Part shown: one piece after another, positions 44,152-54,154 of the stretch
Numbering within the stretch: position 1 is the stretch's first letter
How the letters are laid out: each line of letters starts with the position of its first letter
Origin: Nitrosomonas eutropha
GTDB taxonomy: Bacteria > Pseudomonadota > Gammaproteobacteria > Burkholderiales > Nitrosomonadaceae
NCBI RefSeq assembly: GCF_003201195.1
Contig: NZ_QICQ01000011.1
Span: forward strand, 1 to 64,000
Length of the DNA stretch: 64,000 nt
Reading direction: 5' to 3'
Notes under the pieces: model-generated
Databases searched by the model: none
The model's input: only the letters and a program-made list of their open reading frames with translations
Told to the model about the DNA's origin: nothing
Made by a program: the position numbers and the translations under genes

Positions 44152-44866
44152 GGCTAGAAAGTTGATTGTTGAACAATTGGTTCCTGTAAATGGTAATAAT
44201 CAGCCTATCATACAGGCTAGCAATTTAACTAAAGAGGTTGAAACAGGGGGAGAGCGGCTGATTATTCTGCAGGATATCAATCTGCAAGTCAGTGCGGGAG
44301 AATCAATTGCTGTGGTTGGCGCTTCCGGCTCGGGAAAGTCGACCTTGCTGGGTTTGCTGGCAGGGCTGGATGTACCAACCCATGGTACTGTTTTTCTGGA
44401 TGGAGAAGATATTTTCAAGCTGGACGAAGATGAACGCGCCAGTTTGCGTGGCAGGCTACTGGGATTCATGTTTCAATCATTCCAGTTGCTGCCGTCACTG
44501 ATTGCGCTTGAAAATGTCATGTTGCCACTGGAGCTATCAGGTGCTGACAATGCCCGTGATATCGCACATGACTGGCTGGTGCGGGTAGGGTTGGAAGAAA
44601 GAGTTGGCCATTATCCCAGACAGCTTTCTGGAGGGGAGCAACAACGTGTGGCGATTGCACGGGCTTTTGTCACTCATCCTAAAATGTTGTTTGCCGATGA
44701 GCCGACTGGTAATCTGGATGTGGCAACTGGAGCCCAGATTATTGATCTGATGTTCCAGATTAATCGAGAACAGGGAACCACACTTGTTCTGGTGACGCAT
44801 GACAAAAATCTCTCTGCCCGGTGCTCCCGGGTTATCGAACTGGTCGCCGGTCGGGCAGTTGATTGA
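44150..44866 (+). CDS. ybbA: ABC transporter ATPase, YbbA/LolD-like
   Basis: 238 residues from the ATG at 44150. Walker A is GASGSGKST, the Q-loop lies in FMFQSFQLLPSLIALENVMLP, the signature is LSGGEQQRVAIARAF and Walker B is MLFADEPTGNLD, followed by the H-loop in VLVTHD. MacB/LolD-type ATPases pair with FtsX-like permeases, here the YbbP-like gene 124 bases downstream. The start shares two bases with the divergent tesA start, and no good ribosome site is visible, so the exact start is less certain. Function is unknown; a lipid or lipoprotein role is likely. Confidence 0.88.
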   Translation: MARKLIVEQLVPVNGNNQPIIQASNLTKEVETGGERLIILQDINLQVSAGESIAVVGASGSGKSTLLGLLAGLDVPTHGTVFLDGEDIFKLDEDERASLRGRLLGFMFQSFQLLPSLIALENVMLPLELSGADNARDIAHDWLVRVGLEERVGHYPRQLSGGEQQRVAIARAFVTHPKMLFADEPTGNLDVATGAQIIDLMFQINREQGTTLVLVTHDKNLSARCSRVIELVAGRAVD

Positions 44867-44989
44867 TGGGTACCATGCAACACCACGATTTTCCTGAAAG
44901 ACTGCTTTTTAGAAGTATCCTGATGTGAATCAGCTACCCTGGCTTCCAGTCATTCTTGTTTTGAATTATCTGTCCGAGGTCACCCTGAA

Positions 44990-47494
44990 ATGAACATGAT
45001 CAGGCTTTCTTTGCGCATGCTGCTGCGGGACTGGCGAGCGGGAGAGTTGTATATCCTTACGCTTGCACTCGTTATAGCGGTGAGCAGTGTAGCAACCGTC
45101 AGTTTTTTTTCAGATCGGGTGCAAAAAGCACTGGTGCTGGAAAGTAATCAGTTATTGGGCGGAGATCTGTTGGTAACTTCCGATAGTCCTGTACCACCCT
45201 CTTATGCTGAGCACGCAAAGCAGATCGGGTTAAGGACTACTCATCTGGTCAGATTCCCCAGTATGGTCAGTTTTGGTGACAATAGCCTTCTGACAAGTAT
45301 CAAGGCAGTCGCGCCAGGTTATCCGCTGCGGGGGGAACTGAAGCTGGCCAATCCACCGACAGAAGAAAATATTGCCCAATCCATCAGGATTGCCCAGGGA
45401 ATCCCTAAACCTGGAACAGTTTGGGTGGATGAGAAGGTGGTTAATGCATTAAAAGTGACTTTGGGTGACAAGATTGAGGTAGGGGCTGCTGAAATGACAG
45501 TGATGTCCATGGTAGAAAGTGAGCCGGATCATTCTGTCGGTTTTGTCAGCATGAATCCCAGATTGCTGATGAATGAGAAAGATCTGGCTATCACCCAGCT
45601 GATCCAGCCTGGTAGCCGGATTAACTATCAGCTTTTAGTAGCAGGAGATGAGACGCAGGTAAGAGAATTCAGGCACTGGGTCAAAGACAGGTTGTCTCCA
45701 GGCGAACGTATAGTGAGTATTCAGGAAGCGCGTCCAGAAATCCGTTCGGCGCTTGATCGCGCTGGCAAATTTCTCAATTTGGCAGCCCTGGCCAGCGTGG
45801 TAGTAGCAGCAGCTGCTATTGCCCTGGCTATTCGCCGTTTCATTCAACGTCATCTGGATGGCTGTGCGGTCATGCGTTGTCTGGGTGCGACTGAATCTGA
45901 TCTGCTACGCTTGTATTCTTACTACTTCATTATGCTGGGTTTGGCTGCAAGCCTGTTGGGATGCATATTTGCCGTGCTTACCCAGGAATTTTTGTCATAC
46001 TGGTTGGAGGAGTTGATCGGGGTTACATTGCCATTACCGAGTACGTTGCCTGCTATCCAGGGGATGTTGACTGGTATGGTGTTGTTGCTGGGTTTTGCTT
46101 TACCGCCACTCCTGAATTTGCGACAAGTACCTGCATTACGCGTGATCCGGCGTGATCTGGAACTGGCCAATATGCACAGTCTGGCTGGCTATGGGTTCGG
46201 GATAGTCATACTGTCCATATTGTTCATCTGGAAGGCTGGATCATTCAAGCTGGGAATCATGATCATGCTGGGCTTCCTGCTGGCGGTCATATTCTTTGGC
46301 CTGTTCGGCTGGCTACTGATCAGACTGTTTCTGCTGACCCGCCCGCCGGGTTCTAGCCCGTGGAGTTACGGGCTGGCCAATATTCGAAGGCGGGCTATTC
46401 CCAGTCTGGTACAAGCTACTGCACTGGGGCTGGGGCTAATGGCATTACTGACATTGACGCTAACGCGCAATGATCTACTCCAGGACTGGCAAGCACGTCT
46501 GCCAGAGAATGCACCCAATCGGTTCTTGGTTAATGTTCAGCCGGATCAGCAGGAGAGGTTGATGGTATTTTTCGATGAACATGCTATTCCACGACCGAAA
46601 GTTTTTCCGATGGTACGTGGTCGGTTGTTAGAGATCAATGATCGAGCAGTAAATCTCGAAGATTATCCTGATCCACGGGCAAAGCAGCTAATCAATCGTG
46701 AATTCAATTTATCCTGGACAGATACGTTGCAACCGGATAATGAAATTGTGGCTGGACACTGGTGGAGCGAGGAAGTGATCCCTTCTGAACACGAGTTATC
46801 AATGGAGGAAGGGTTTGCCGAGACACTTGGCCTCAAACTGGGAGATCGTCTGAGTTTTTATACGGGGGGCGGGGATTTCTCGGCAACAATTACGAGTTTG
46901 CGCAAGGTGGACTGGGATACATTCCAGGTGAATTTTTTTGCTGTAGTTCGTCCGGGATTGCTCGACAATTACCCTGCAAGTTACGTCACCAGTTTTTATT
47001 TGCCCCCTGATAAGATCCAAATCATGCAGGAGCTGACTCGTATTTTTCCAAATTTCCTGATTATTGATGTGGCAAGTGTGATTGAACGAGTACAAAATAT
47101 GATTGGGCAAGTAACGCACGCAATTGAATTTGTATTTCTATTTACTCTGCTAGCGGGGTTTGCTGTGATGTATGCTGCGATTGCTTCAACTCAGGATGAA
47201 AGAATTTATGAAGCCGCAATTTTTCGCACACTCGGAGCAAGAAAGCAGCAGCTTGCGCGTGCGTGGGCAGTGGAATTTGCAGTACTCGGGGCGCTGGCAG
47301 GTTTTTTTGCGGCAGCAGGGGCTAGTGTACTTGGTTACCTGATTGGCAAATATGCATTACACATTACTTATTCACCCAGCCCATGGATTTGGGTAATCGG
47401 CGTACTGGTCAGTATAATCAGCGTGACAGCATTTGGCGTGATTGGAACACGTACAACCTTATCCCAGCCACCGTTACAGGTCCTGAGAAAATAG
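44990..47494 (+). CDS. ybbP: FtsX-like ABC transporter permease, YbbP-like
   Basis: 834-residue inner-membrane protein with ten or so hydrophobic segments: one at the N-terminus (ILTLALVIAVSSVATVSFF), a large periplasmic domain, two FtsX domains (ALASVVVAAAAIALAIRRF...; FVFLFTLLAGFAVMYAAIASTQDERIYEAAIFRTLGARKQQL) and a C-terminal helix pair. It belongs to the MacB/YbbP group, partner of the ATPase at 44150. The second FtsX block carries the typical RTLGA coupling motif. The cargo is not established for this family. Confidence 0.9.
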   Translation: MNMIRLSLRMLLRDWRAGELYILTLALVIAVSSVATVSFFSDRVQKALVLESNQLLGGDLLVTSDSPVPPSYAEHAKQIGLRTTHLVRFPSMVSFGDNSLLTSIKAVAPGYPLRGELKLANPPTEENIAQSIRIAQGIPKPGTVWVDEKVVNALKVTLGDKIEVGAAEMTVMSMVESEPDHSVGFVSMNPRLLMNEKDLAITQLIQPGSRINYQLLVAGDETQVREFRHWVKDRLSPGERIVSIQEARPEIRSALDRAGKFLNLAALASVVVAAAAIALAIRRFIQRHLDGCAVMRCLGATESDLLRLYSYYFIMLGLAASLLGCIFAVLTQEFLSYWLEELIGVTLPLPSTLPAIQGMLTGMVLLLGFALPPLLNLRQVPALRVIRRDLELANMHSLAGYGFGIVILSILFIWKAGSFKLGIMIMLGFLLAVIFFGLFGWLLIRLFLLTRPPGSSPWSYGLANIRRRAIPSLVQATALGLGLMALLTLTLTRNDLLQDWQARLPENAPNRFLVNVQPDQQERLMVFFDEHAIPRPKVFPMVRGRLLEINDRAVNLEDYPDPRAKQLINREFNLSWTDTLQPDNEIVAGHWWSEEVIPSEHELSMEEGFAETLGLKLGDRLSFYTGGGDFSATITSLRKVDWDTFQVNFFAVVRPGLLDNYPASYVTSFYLPPDKIQIMQELTRIFPNFLIIDVASVIERVQNMIGQVTHAIEFVFLFTLLAGFAVMYAAIASTQDERIYEAAIFRTLGARKQQLARAWAVEFAVLGALAGFFAAAGASVLGYLIGKYALHITYSPSPWIWVIGVLVSIISVTAFGVIGTRTTLSQPPLQVLRK

Positions 47495-47651
47495 TGTAGT
47501 TATTCGACATCTGGATTTTGAATTGGGTAGTGGCTGCCAAAGTCAGAGGACGTAACGAAGCTTCTATTCTATAAAAAGAGCCAAGAGCAGCCTATGCAAA
47601 TAACCCGCACAAAACTCCCGTAACAAATCGATGGAAAGCGGTATTGCGTAA

Positions 47652-48077
47652 TTACTTCTCTATGGTGTGAGTGTTATTGTGAGAATCAGCTGATTCTTTC
47701 TCCGTGCTTGATACTTCGGATGGATTATTGGGTGGTTCCAGGAGGGGAATATCAGGACCGTTTTCTGCACGATCGCGATACAGTGCGGCGCGGCTCAGTA
47801 ATATAAGCGTTACCGGCGTAGTTACGGTTACAAATGCGCCGATCAGCAGGTGGTGCAGAATGAGCCGTGATTCCACTACACTGAAATAGACAATCGAAGC
47901 GATAACAATACCAGCTGTCCCCCAGCTTGTTCCCAGTGTGGGCGCATGAATACGGTCGTAGAAGCTGCGCAAACGATAGAGCCCGAAAGAACCAATCAGA
48001 GTTAATCCGGCGCCAATAAGCAGAAAGATGGCAATGAGTAACGCGGCCCATAGGGGCAAATCGCTGGCTTGATTCAT
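47652..48077 (-). CDS. mrpG: Mrp Na+/H+ antiporter subunit G
   Basis: 141 residues; three hydrophobic segments with the conserved RLRSFYDRIHAPTLGTSWGTA block of MnhG/MrpG, then a hydrophilic C-terminal tail (DIPLLEPPNNPSEVSSTEKES) longer than usual. Last gene of a six-gene run in which every start overlaps the previous stop. The complex exports Na+ in exchange for several H+. Confidence 0.93.
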   Translation of the reverse strand: MNQASDLPLWAALLIAIFLLIGAGLTLIGSFGLYRLRSFYDRIHAPTLGTSWGTAGIVIASIVYFSVVESRLILHHLLIGAFVTVTTPVTLILLSRAALYRDRAENGPDIPLLEPPNNPSEVSSTEKESADSHNNTHTIEK

Positions 48078-48355
48078 TCAATTACCTCTCCGCGCATTAT
48101 GAATTTAGCAAGTGCCACTGTTGCCACAAAACCCAGAGTTCCGATAATCAGTGAAATTTCAAAATATAGTGGATTTCCAGTACGTATGCTAAAAACGAGC
48201 AGCAGCAACATCGAGTTGCTATAGAGTGCATCCAATCCCAGTACGCGATCCTGGGCACGCGGCCCTCTGATCATGCGAACTGATGCTAGCACCATGGCAA
48301 TTGCCAGCGCGATCTGTGCGATAGTGGCGGCCCAGAAGAGTATAGTGGCACTCAT
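48074..48355 (-). CDS. mrpF: Mrp Na+/H+ antiporter subunit F
   Basis: 93 residues, three helices, with the MrpF signature RMIRGPRAQDRVLGLDALYSNSMLLLL. Its stop overlaps the mrpG start by four bases. Small membrane subunit needed for assembly of the Mrp complex. Confidence 0.93.
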   Translation of the reverse strand: MSATILFWAATIAQIALAIAMVLASVRMIRGPRAQDRVLGLDALYSNSMLLLLVFSIRTGNPLYFEISLIIGTLGFVATVALAKFIMRGEVIE

Positions 48356-48837
48356 TCAAATATCTCCCGTAACAGGTATTCATAGCGATTTTTGATCAGA
48401 TTTAACCAGGCGGTTTTATCGACCAGATCAAAGATGTGCAGTATCAGGATGCTGCGCGTGGAGTTGTAGTCGATCCAGGCTGTGCCGGGGGTGCTTGTTA
48501 TAATGACAGCCAGGATAGCCAATCCGGTAGGGTCGCGCAGATCAAGCGGAATAGCCATGAAACTTGATTTCCCGATCCGTTTACCACCATGCAGAATAAT
48601 GCCGGCGACAGCAATATTGGAACGCACAATATCATAAAACACAATTGCAAATAGCTTGGGGAGTAGATCCCATCGCCTGAATCGTGGTTTTACTGGGCTC
48701 AGTGCCGCCAACCCCAGCGCAGCAATAAGGGCGGTTATCAAACCCAGTAAAAACTGATTGAGTGAGAAGCCAGCCAGCATCAGCCATGTGATAACCAACG
48801 AAACAACAAGCAGTGGATAAGGGAATAGTCTGCTCAT
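48352..48837 (-). CDS. mrpE: Mrp Na+/H+ antiporter subunit E
   Basis: 161 residues; two N-terminal helices followed by a cytosolic domain with IVRSNIAVAGIILHGGKRIGKSSFMAIPLDL and ITSTPGTAWIDYN, the MrpE/MnhE signature. Overlaps both neighbours by four bases. Sits between the D and F subunits in the usual order. Confidence 0.93.
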   Translation of the reverse strand: MSRLFPYPLLVVSLVITWLMLAGFSLNQFLLGLITALIAALGLAALSPVKPRFRRWDLLPKLFAIVFYDIVRSNIAVAGIILHGGKRIGKSSFMAIPLDLRDPTGLAILAVIITSTPGTAWIDYNSTRSILILHIFDLVDKTAWLNLIKNRYEYLLREIFE

Positions 48838-50480
48838 TCTACTACCTCCATTGGCGGTGGCAGCATGGTTGGCGCATTCATTACACCTTCAATATAAGGC
48901 TGAGGTGCATGCAGGCTGATTGCTGTTGCTTCCATGAAACGCATTACCGGCCCTGCTTGTATAGTCAATACAAGCGTTGTACATAGCAACACAGCAACCG
49001 GTATGATTTCGATAAACAGTACCCGTGGCAGCGTGGTGTCGACCGAGGGTGCCCAGAAAGCATGGATGCCAGAGCGACTCATGGCAATCAGTGTAGCTAA
49101 TCCGGAAAGAATCAGTAGTGCCATGAACCACCAGGACGTTGCCGGGATAATATCTATCTGGCTTGCTATATCAGGGCTAAATATAGCGGAGAGGATGACG
49201 AATTTGGCAATGAAACCCGAAAGAGGGGGGAGGCCAACTAGCAAAATGGCACAAGCTGCAAAGCAAGTGCCGAGAACAGCTATCGTTCGAGGGATAGCCA
49301 CTCCTACAATTTCCTCATTCTCTATTTCCTCATCCTGATAACCGAAAGCTTCCATGGTAACGGCCAGCACGCTAGCTGCCAGGTTTTGCCCTCTTTCAAC
49401 CAGTTCGATGAGCATGAATAATGCGCTGATTGCCAACGTGGAGCTCACGAGATAAAACAGAGCGCCGGCAGTCACCTCGGCTTGTACCAGACCCATGCTT
49501 GCTAGCAATGTGCCAGATGAGATCAGCACTGAGAAACCAGCAAATCGTCCCAGAGTCTGTGAAGCGAGGACACCGACGGTGCCAAAGCCAATGGTTGCTA
49601 GACCACCATACAAAAGTATCTGTGCTCCTGGCCCTTCTGAAAAACCGGGATCACTTCCAAAAAAAAGTAGTGCCAAGCGTAACAACACATAAATACCAAC
49701 TTTACTCATGATGGCAAAGATGGCAGCTGATGGTGCCGGCGCTACGGCGTAGGTTTCGGGCAACCAGAAACTCAATGGCCACATGCCCGCTTTAATCAGG
49801 AAGGCCACACTCAGAATGGCTGCCCCGGATTCCAGCATCGTTTGGTTTGTTTCATTGATCTGTGGGATGCGTATGGCGAGATCAGCCATGTTGAGGGTGC
49901 CGGTAACACCATAAATCAGAGCGACCCCGATCAGGAACAGGAGTGAAGCGACGAGGTTGATGGCGATGTAGTGTAACCCCGCCTTTACCCGGAGCAAGCC
50001 CGATCCATGTAATACTAATCCGTAGGATGCAGCCAGCATGACTTCAAAAAATACAAAGAGATTGAACAAGTCCCCGGTCAGGAATGCACCATTCAACCCC
50101 ATCAACAGTAATAGGAACAACGTATGAAAATGCACTCCAGCCTTGTGCCAACGCCCCATTGAAAATATTAAAGTGGGCAGAGCAAGCGTGGCAGTCAGGG
50201 CCAGCATCATGGCGGACAAGCGATCCAGTACCAGATTGATAGCGAATGGAGGCGGCCAGTTACCGAGCAGATAGACAGCAATTTTACCCCCACTTGCTTC
50301 ATCATCCGTGTGAGTAAAACGTAGCAGCAGAACCGAGATTGCCAGCAGAGCAACAGTTGACAGAATGGATAGGGAAGCCTTCAGCTTACGTCCGCGATCA
50401 TCAAGAAAAAGTTGTAATGCACCAGCGATGAGTGGAATCAGAATAGGTGCGATAACAAGATGTTCTGGAGACAGTTTCAT
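48834..50480 (-). CDS. mrpD: Mrp Na+/H+ antiporter subunit D
   Basis: 548 residues with about 14 helices, related to the NuoN proton-pumping subunit of complex I. Conserved charged residues sit in FEVMLAASYGLVLHG (Glu of helix 5) and VAFLIKAGMWPLSFWLPETYAVAPAPSAAIFAIMSKVGIYVLLRL (Lys and antiporter signature). An insertion with EDEEIENEEI around residues 385-395 is a polar loop that I have not seen described. Overlaps mrpC by four bases. Confidence 0.93.
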   Translation of the reverse strand: MKLSPEHLVIAPILIPLIAGALQLFLDDRGRKLKASLSILSTVALLAISVLLLRFTHTDDEASGGKIAVYLLGNWPPPFAINLVLDRLSAMMLALTATLALPTLIFSMGRWHKAGVHFHTLFLLLLMGLNGAFLTGDLFNLFVFFEVMLAASYGLVLHGSGLLRVKAGLHYIAINLVASLLFLIGVALIYGVTGTLNMADLAIRIPQINETNQTMLESGAAILSVAFLIKAGMWPLSFWLPETYAVAPAPSAAIFAIMSKVGIYVLLRLALLFFGSDPGFSEGPGAQILLYGGLATIGFGTVGVLASQTLGRFAGFSVLISSGTLLASMGLVQAEVTAGALFYLVSSTLAISALFMLIELVERGQNLAASVLAVTMEAFGYQDEEIENEEIVGVAIPRTIAVLGTCFAACAILLVGLPPLSGFIAKFVILSAIFSPDIASQIDIIPATSWWFMALLILSGLATLIAMSRSGIHAFWAPSVDTTLPRVLFIEIIPVAVLLCTTLVLTIQAGPVMRFMEATAISLHAPQPYIEGVMNAPTMLPPPMEVVE

Positions 50481-50821
50481 CGGTCCGATTCCTCGCCATC
50501 TACATGATCGGTACCTGTCAGGCCGCGCGAAGCTAGCAGAATAACCAGAAACAGCGCTGTTGTAGCAAAGCCAATGACAATCGCCGTCAAAATCAGTGCT
50601 TGGGGCACTGGATCAGCGAAGGTGGCCGGATCAACCCGGACACCGGTCTGTGTAACGGGTGGCCTGCCCACTATCAGCCGACCGGCGCTGAAAATGAACA
50701 GATTGACGGCATAAGAGAGCAATCCTAGCCCGATAATGATCTGATAAGTGCGCGGACGCAGCAGTAGCCAGACACCTGATCCAACCAGTATTCCGATACC
50801 AAGCGATAGAATTAGCTCCAT
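50477..50821 (-). CDS. mrpC: Mrp Na+/H+ antiporter subunit C
   Basis: 114 residues, three helices, NuoK-like, with GLLSYAVNLFIFSAGRL and DPVPQALILTAIVIGFATTALFLVI, the MrpC signature. Its start shares one base with the mrpA stop. Standard small membrane subunit. Confidence 0.93.
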   Translation of the reverse strand: MELILSLGIGILVGSGVWLLLRPRTYQIIIGLGLLSYAVNLFIFSAGRLIVGRPPVTQTGVRVDPATFADPVPQALILTAIVIGFATTALFLVILLASRGLTGTDHVDGEESDR

Positions 50822-53739
50822 CAGTTGTCCTCTCCGGTTTTGGCAGATTCAATGGCACGCGCACGGTAACTACGGATCGACTGGTGTGCAATAGCGATTA
50901 ACATCAGGGCGGTTGCGCCGACCACCAGCAAAAGAACACCCAGATCAAAGAACAATGCAGTAGCAATAGGTATTTTGCCGATCAGTGGTATCTCCAGATA
51001 AGTGGAATGAGAAGTCAGAAAGGGGAATCCAAACAACCAGGATCCCATCCCAGTCAATGCCGCCAGCAGCAAGCCAAGGCCAATCCAGCGGATTGGCAGG
51101 ATGTGCAAACGATCTTCCACCCAGCGGGTACCACTGGCGAGATATTGCAGCAGGAGACCGATAGCTAGGGTGATGCCAGCGGCGAACCCACCTCCCGGCA
51201 GATCATGGCCACGCAGAAATAAATAGATAGCCAGCAGGATAATGAACGGGAACATCCATTGCATGAGCACGGTGGGTACCATCAGGTAATCGTACACAGT
51301 CTCACCAACCTTGCGATCAGGCTGACGATCATCAAAGTCATTTTGCATACGTTGTTGCTCCGGAATTTCAATACTGTCCGGTGCAGGGCGGAAGCGCCGC
51401 AGCAGCGCATAAACAGTAAGTGCCACAATACCTAGTACCGTAATTTCTCCAAACGTATCAAAGCCACGAAAATCAACCAGAATAACATTGACAACATTGT
51501 TGCCGCCGCCTTCTGAATAGGCCCGTTCCAGAAAGAATCCAGCAATGGTTTCCGGCAGTTCGACGTTGGTCGTTATTTTATAGGCAATTAGTGTCATTCC
51601 TCCTCCACAGCTGGCGGCGAGTACAAAATCACGCAATCTGCGTGTCCGCGCAATCAGTGTTGTCGCATTGTCAATTTGTTCCATCCTTTTTGGTAGCCAG
51701 CGTAAGCCAAGCAGGATCAGCACAGTGGTAACGATTTCAACCAGCAGTTGAGTAACCGCCAGATCAGGTGCGGAAAACCAGACAAAAGTGATACAGGTGG
51801 CAAGGCCCGCCCCCCCCATCAGGATCAGTGCAGCCAGCCGGTGATATTTGGCCTGATACGCGGCTCCGAGTGCACAAGCGATTCCAATTCCCCAGAGTAT
51901 TGCAAAAGCGGGATCAATCCCGGCAACCGCTATCAGGCTGAAATCAGGATCTGTTTCGAGGAATGGCCAGCATCCCGCAATTAACGCGATGAAAATAACC
52001 AGAAACAGTTGTGGCTGCAAACGTTGTGTGCCGAATGTTTCCTCCATCCAGCGTGCCCAACGCCAGGAGAGTGCAACCAGTGATCGCTCAAAAATTCGCT
52101 GGCCCTTGAATTGCCGTATGCCAGGCGGGCCATCTTCGCTTTGGGCGAGGTAATTTTGTAGAGCCCGGTAGAGCAGTGTGCCACTGACAAGCGCCGTTAT
52201 GCTCATGATCAGAGGCGTGTTGATACCGTGCCACACGGCGAGGCTATAGAGTGGCGTGTATTCGCGCAATACCGAAGTCACAGCGGTATGCAGATAAGGG
52301 CCGATGGCTATGCTAGGGATTATGCCAATAATGAGACAGGCGAGTACCAGAAATTCAATTGGTCGCCGCATCCAGTGGGGAGGTTCATGAGGTTCTCGGG
52401 GAAGCTCCGAAGGTTTGGGACCAAAGAAGACAGTATGAATAAAGCGTACGGAATAGGTGACCGAAAAGGCACCGGCAATCGTGGCTGCATAGGGGAGTAC
52501 GCTATCCAGTACAGAGCCGGAATGTTGCCCGAGTGTTGCAGAAAAAAACATTTCCTTCGATAAAAAACCATTGAGAAGTGGTACTCCTGCCATGGCTGCA
52601 CTGGCCACCATAGCGAGCGTAGCTGTAATCGGCATGTAGCTGAAAAGCCCATTCAGTTTGCGCATATCACGCGTGCCCGCTTCATGATCAATGATGCCGG
52701 CAGCCATAAACAGAGAAGCCTTGAAAATAGCATGGTTCATCATATGAAAAATTGCAGCCACCGCAGCCAACGGGCTGCCAAAACTGAGCAAGGCCGTAAT
52801 CAGGCCGAGATGACTGATGGTCGAATAGGCAAGCAACCCTTTGAGATCTTGCTGGAAGATAGCGAAGTAGGCGCCGAGCAGAAACGAACCCATACCAGCC
52901 AGCCCCAGTATAAAAAACCATTCATCGGTGCCGGATAATACCGGCCATAACCGAGTAAGCAAAAACACACCCGCTTTTACCATGGTTGCTGAATGCAGGT
53001 AGGCGGATACTGGTGTTGGTGCTGCCATTGCATTAGGTAGCCAGAAATGAAATGGGAACTGTGCACTTTTGGTCAGTGCACCCAGCAGGATGAGTACCAA
53101 CACAGGAACATAGAGCGTATGCTCCCGGATTGTGTTGCCAGAGGCCAGTACATTGTCGAGATCGTGACTGCCAGTGATGTAACCGATGAGAATCAGCCCG
53201 GCAAGCAGACAGAGCCCGCCGGTTCCGGTGATGATCAGTGACATGCGTGCGCCATCACGCGCTGCTGCATTGTGATGCCAATAACCGATCAGTAGAAATG
53301 AAAAAATACTGGTGAGTTCCCAGAAGATCGCCAACAGGATTAAATTTCCCGCGATGACGATCCCCTGCATGGCACCGGCAAAAGCCAGTAGAAAGGAGAA
53401 AAAACGCGGAACCGGATCTTCGGGAGACATGTAATAGCGTGCGTAGAGCACCACGAGAAAACCAATACCAGTAATTAGAATCGAAAACATCCAGGCGAAA
53501 CCATCCATCCTGAGTGTGAAATTCAGATCCGATCCGGGCAGCCATTCGATTTCGTTACGGAGTATTTCTCCCGTTGAAATAGATGGATAGAGGTAAGCAA
53601 CGATTGCAAATGAGGCGATCGTTACGCACCCTGATAACCATGCTTCCGTATTACGGGCATTGGCTGGCAACAGGGCTGCCAGAGCGCTTCCGGCAAAGGG
53701 CAACAGTATCAGGAGAAAAAGGAGGTTCTCGCTGTTCAT
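50821..53739 (-). CDS. mrpA: Mrp Na+/H+ antiporter fused subunits A and B
   Basis: 972 residues. The N-terminal two thirds are MrpA, a NuoL-like channel: WELTSIFSFLLIGYWHHNAAARDGARMS (Glu of helix 5), TKSAQFPFHFWLPNAMAAPTPVSAYLHSATMVKAGVFLL (Lys and His of the proton path) and the DLAVTQLLVEIVTTVLILLGLRWLP block. The last part, from about residue 800 (VPTVLMQWMFPFIILLAIYLFLRGHDLPGGGFAAG), is MrpB. There is no separate mrpB gene, so this is the fused A/B (group 2-type) layout A'-C-D-E-F-G. It is first in the operon; the promoter must lie in 53740-54150. Confidence 0.94.
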   Translation of the reverse strand: MNSENLLFLLILLPFAGSALAALLPANARNTEAWLSGCVTIASFAIVAYLYPSISTGEILRNEIEWLPGSDLNFTLRMDGFAWMFSILITGIGFLVVLYARYYMSPEDPVPRFFSFLLAFAGAMQGIVIAGNLILLAIFWELTSIFSFLLIGYWHHNAAARDGARMSLIITGTGGLCLLAGLILIGYITGSHDLDNVLASGNTIREHTLYVPVLVLILLGALTKSAQFPFHFWLPNAMAAPTPVSAYLHSATMVKAGVFLLTRLWPVLSGTDEWFFILGLAGMGSFLLGAYFAIFQQDLKGLLAYSTISHLGLITALLSFGSPLAAVAAIFHMMNHAIFKASLFMAAGIIDHEAGTRDMRKLNGLFSYMPITATLAMVASAAMAGVPLLNGFLSKEMFFSATLGQHSGSVLDSVLPYAATIAGAFSVTYSVRFIHTVFFGPKPSELPREPHEPPHWMRRPIEFLVLACLIIGIIPSIAIGPYLHTAVTSVLREYTPLYSLAVWHGINTPLIMSITALVSGTLLYRALQNYLAQSEDGPPGIRQFKGQRIFERSLVALSWRWARWMEETFGTQRLQPQLFLVIFIALIAGCWPFLETDPDFSLIAVAGIDPAFAILWGIGIACALGAAYQAKYHRLAALILMGGAGLATCITFVWFSAPDLAVTQLLVEIVTTVLILLGLRWLPKRMEQIDNATTLIARTRRLRDFVLAASCGGGMTLIAYKITTNVELPETIAGFFLERAYSEGGGNNVVNVILVDFRGFDTFGEITVLGIVALTVYALLRRFRPAPDSIEIPEQQRMQNDFDDRQPDRKVGETVYDYLMVPTVLMQWMFPFIILLAIYLFLRGHDLPGGGFAAGITLAIGLLLQYLASGTRWVEDRLHILPIRWIGLGLLLAALTGMGSWLFGFPFLTSHSTYLEIPLIGKIPIATALFFDLGVLLLVVGATALMLIAIAHQSIRSYRARAIESAKTGEDN

Positions 53740-54154
53740 CTTTAGGTAAACAATGTAAATGGCACTGCCGGGAATACTAGCAGAATTAAATATGGCTATC
53801 AGTTACCGCATGGTGCATAGAGCGGTATCCAATAAAACAACCGTATGTAGCAACCGGAACAAACATCAGACATGCTGGAAATTGTTAGCAGTATCGCAGA
53901 TAGAGACTTCGTGATGGCTACAAATTTCCGGAAATTATACTAATGATAATCTGATAACAGCTGCCAGATTAAAAATAACTTCCCGATTCAGTTTTATTTT
54001 TATCTGGCCAGTTTATGCAGAAAGCATCAATGCTGTGGCACAAAAAATAAAATTGGAAGGTGAACTACAAGTAGAAAGACTCCTGCACCACCTCCCCACG
54101 TTAGCCAAATAAACAACTAAAATGGCGAAAGGTAAAAGGTGAGAGGAATAGAAG
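53740..54154. other. Upstream region of the mrp operon
   Basis: About 410 bases between the mrpA start and the transposase remnant. It must hold the mrp promoter on the reverse strand. I see no strong operator, repeat or terminator. The right end probably belongs to the IS5-family element. Confidence 0.35.
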
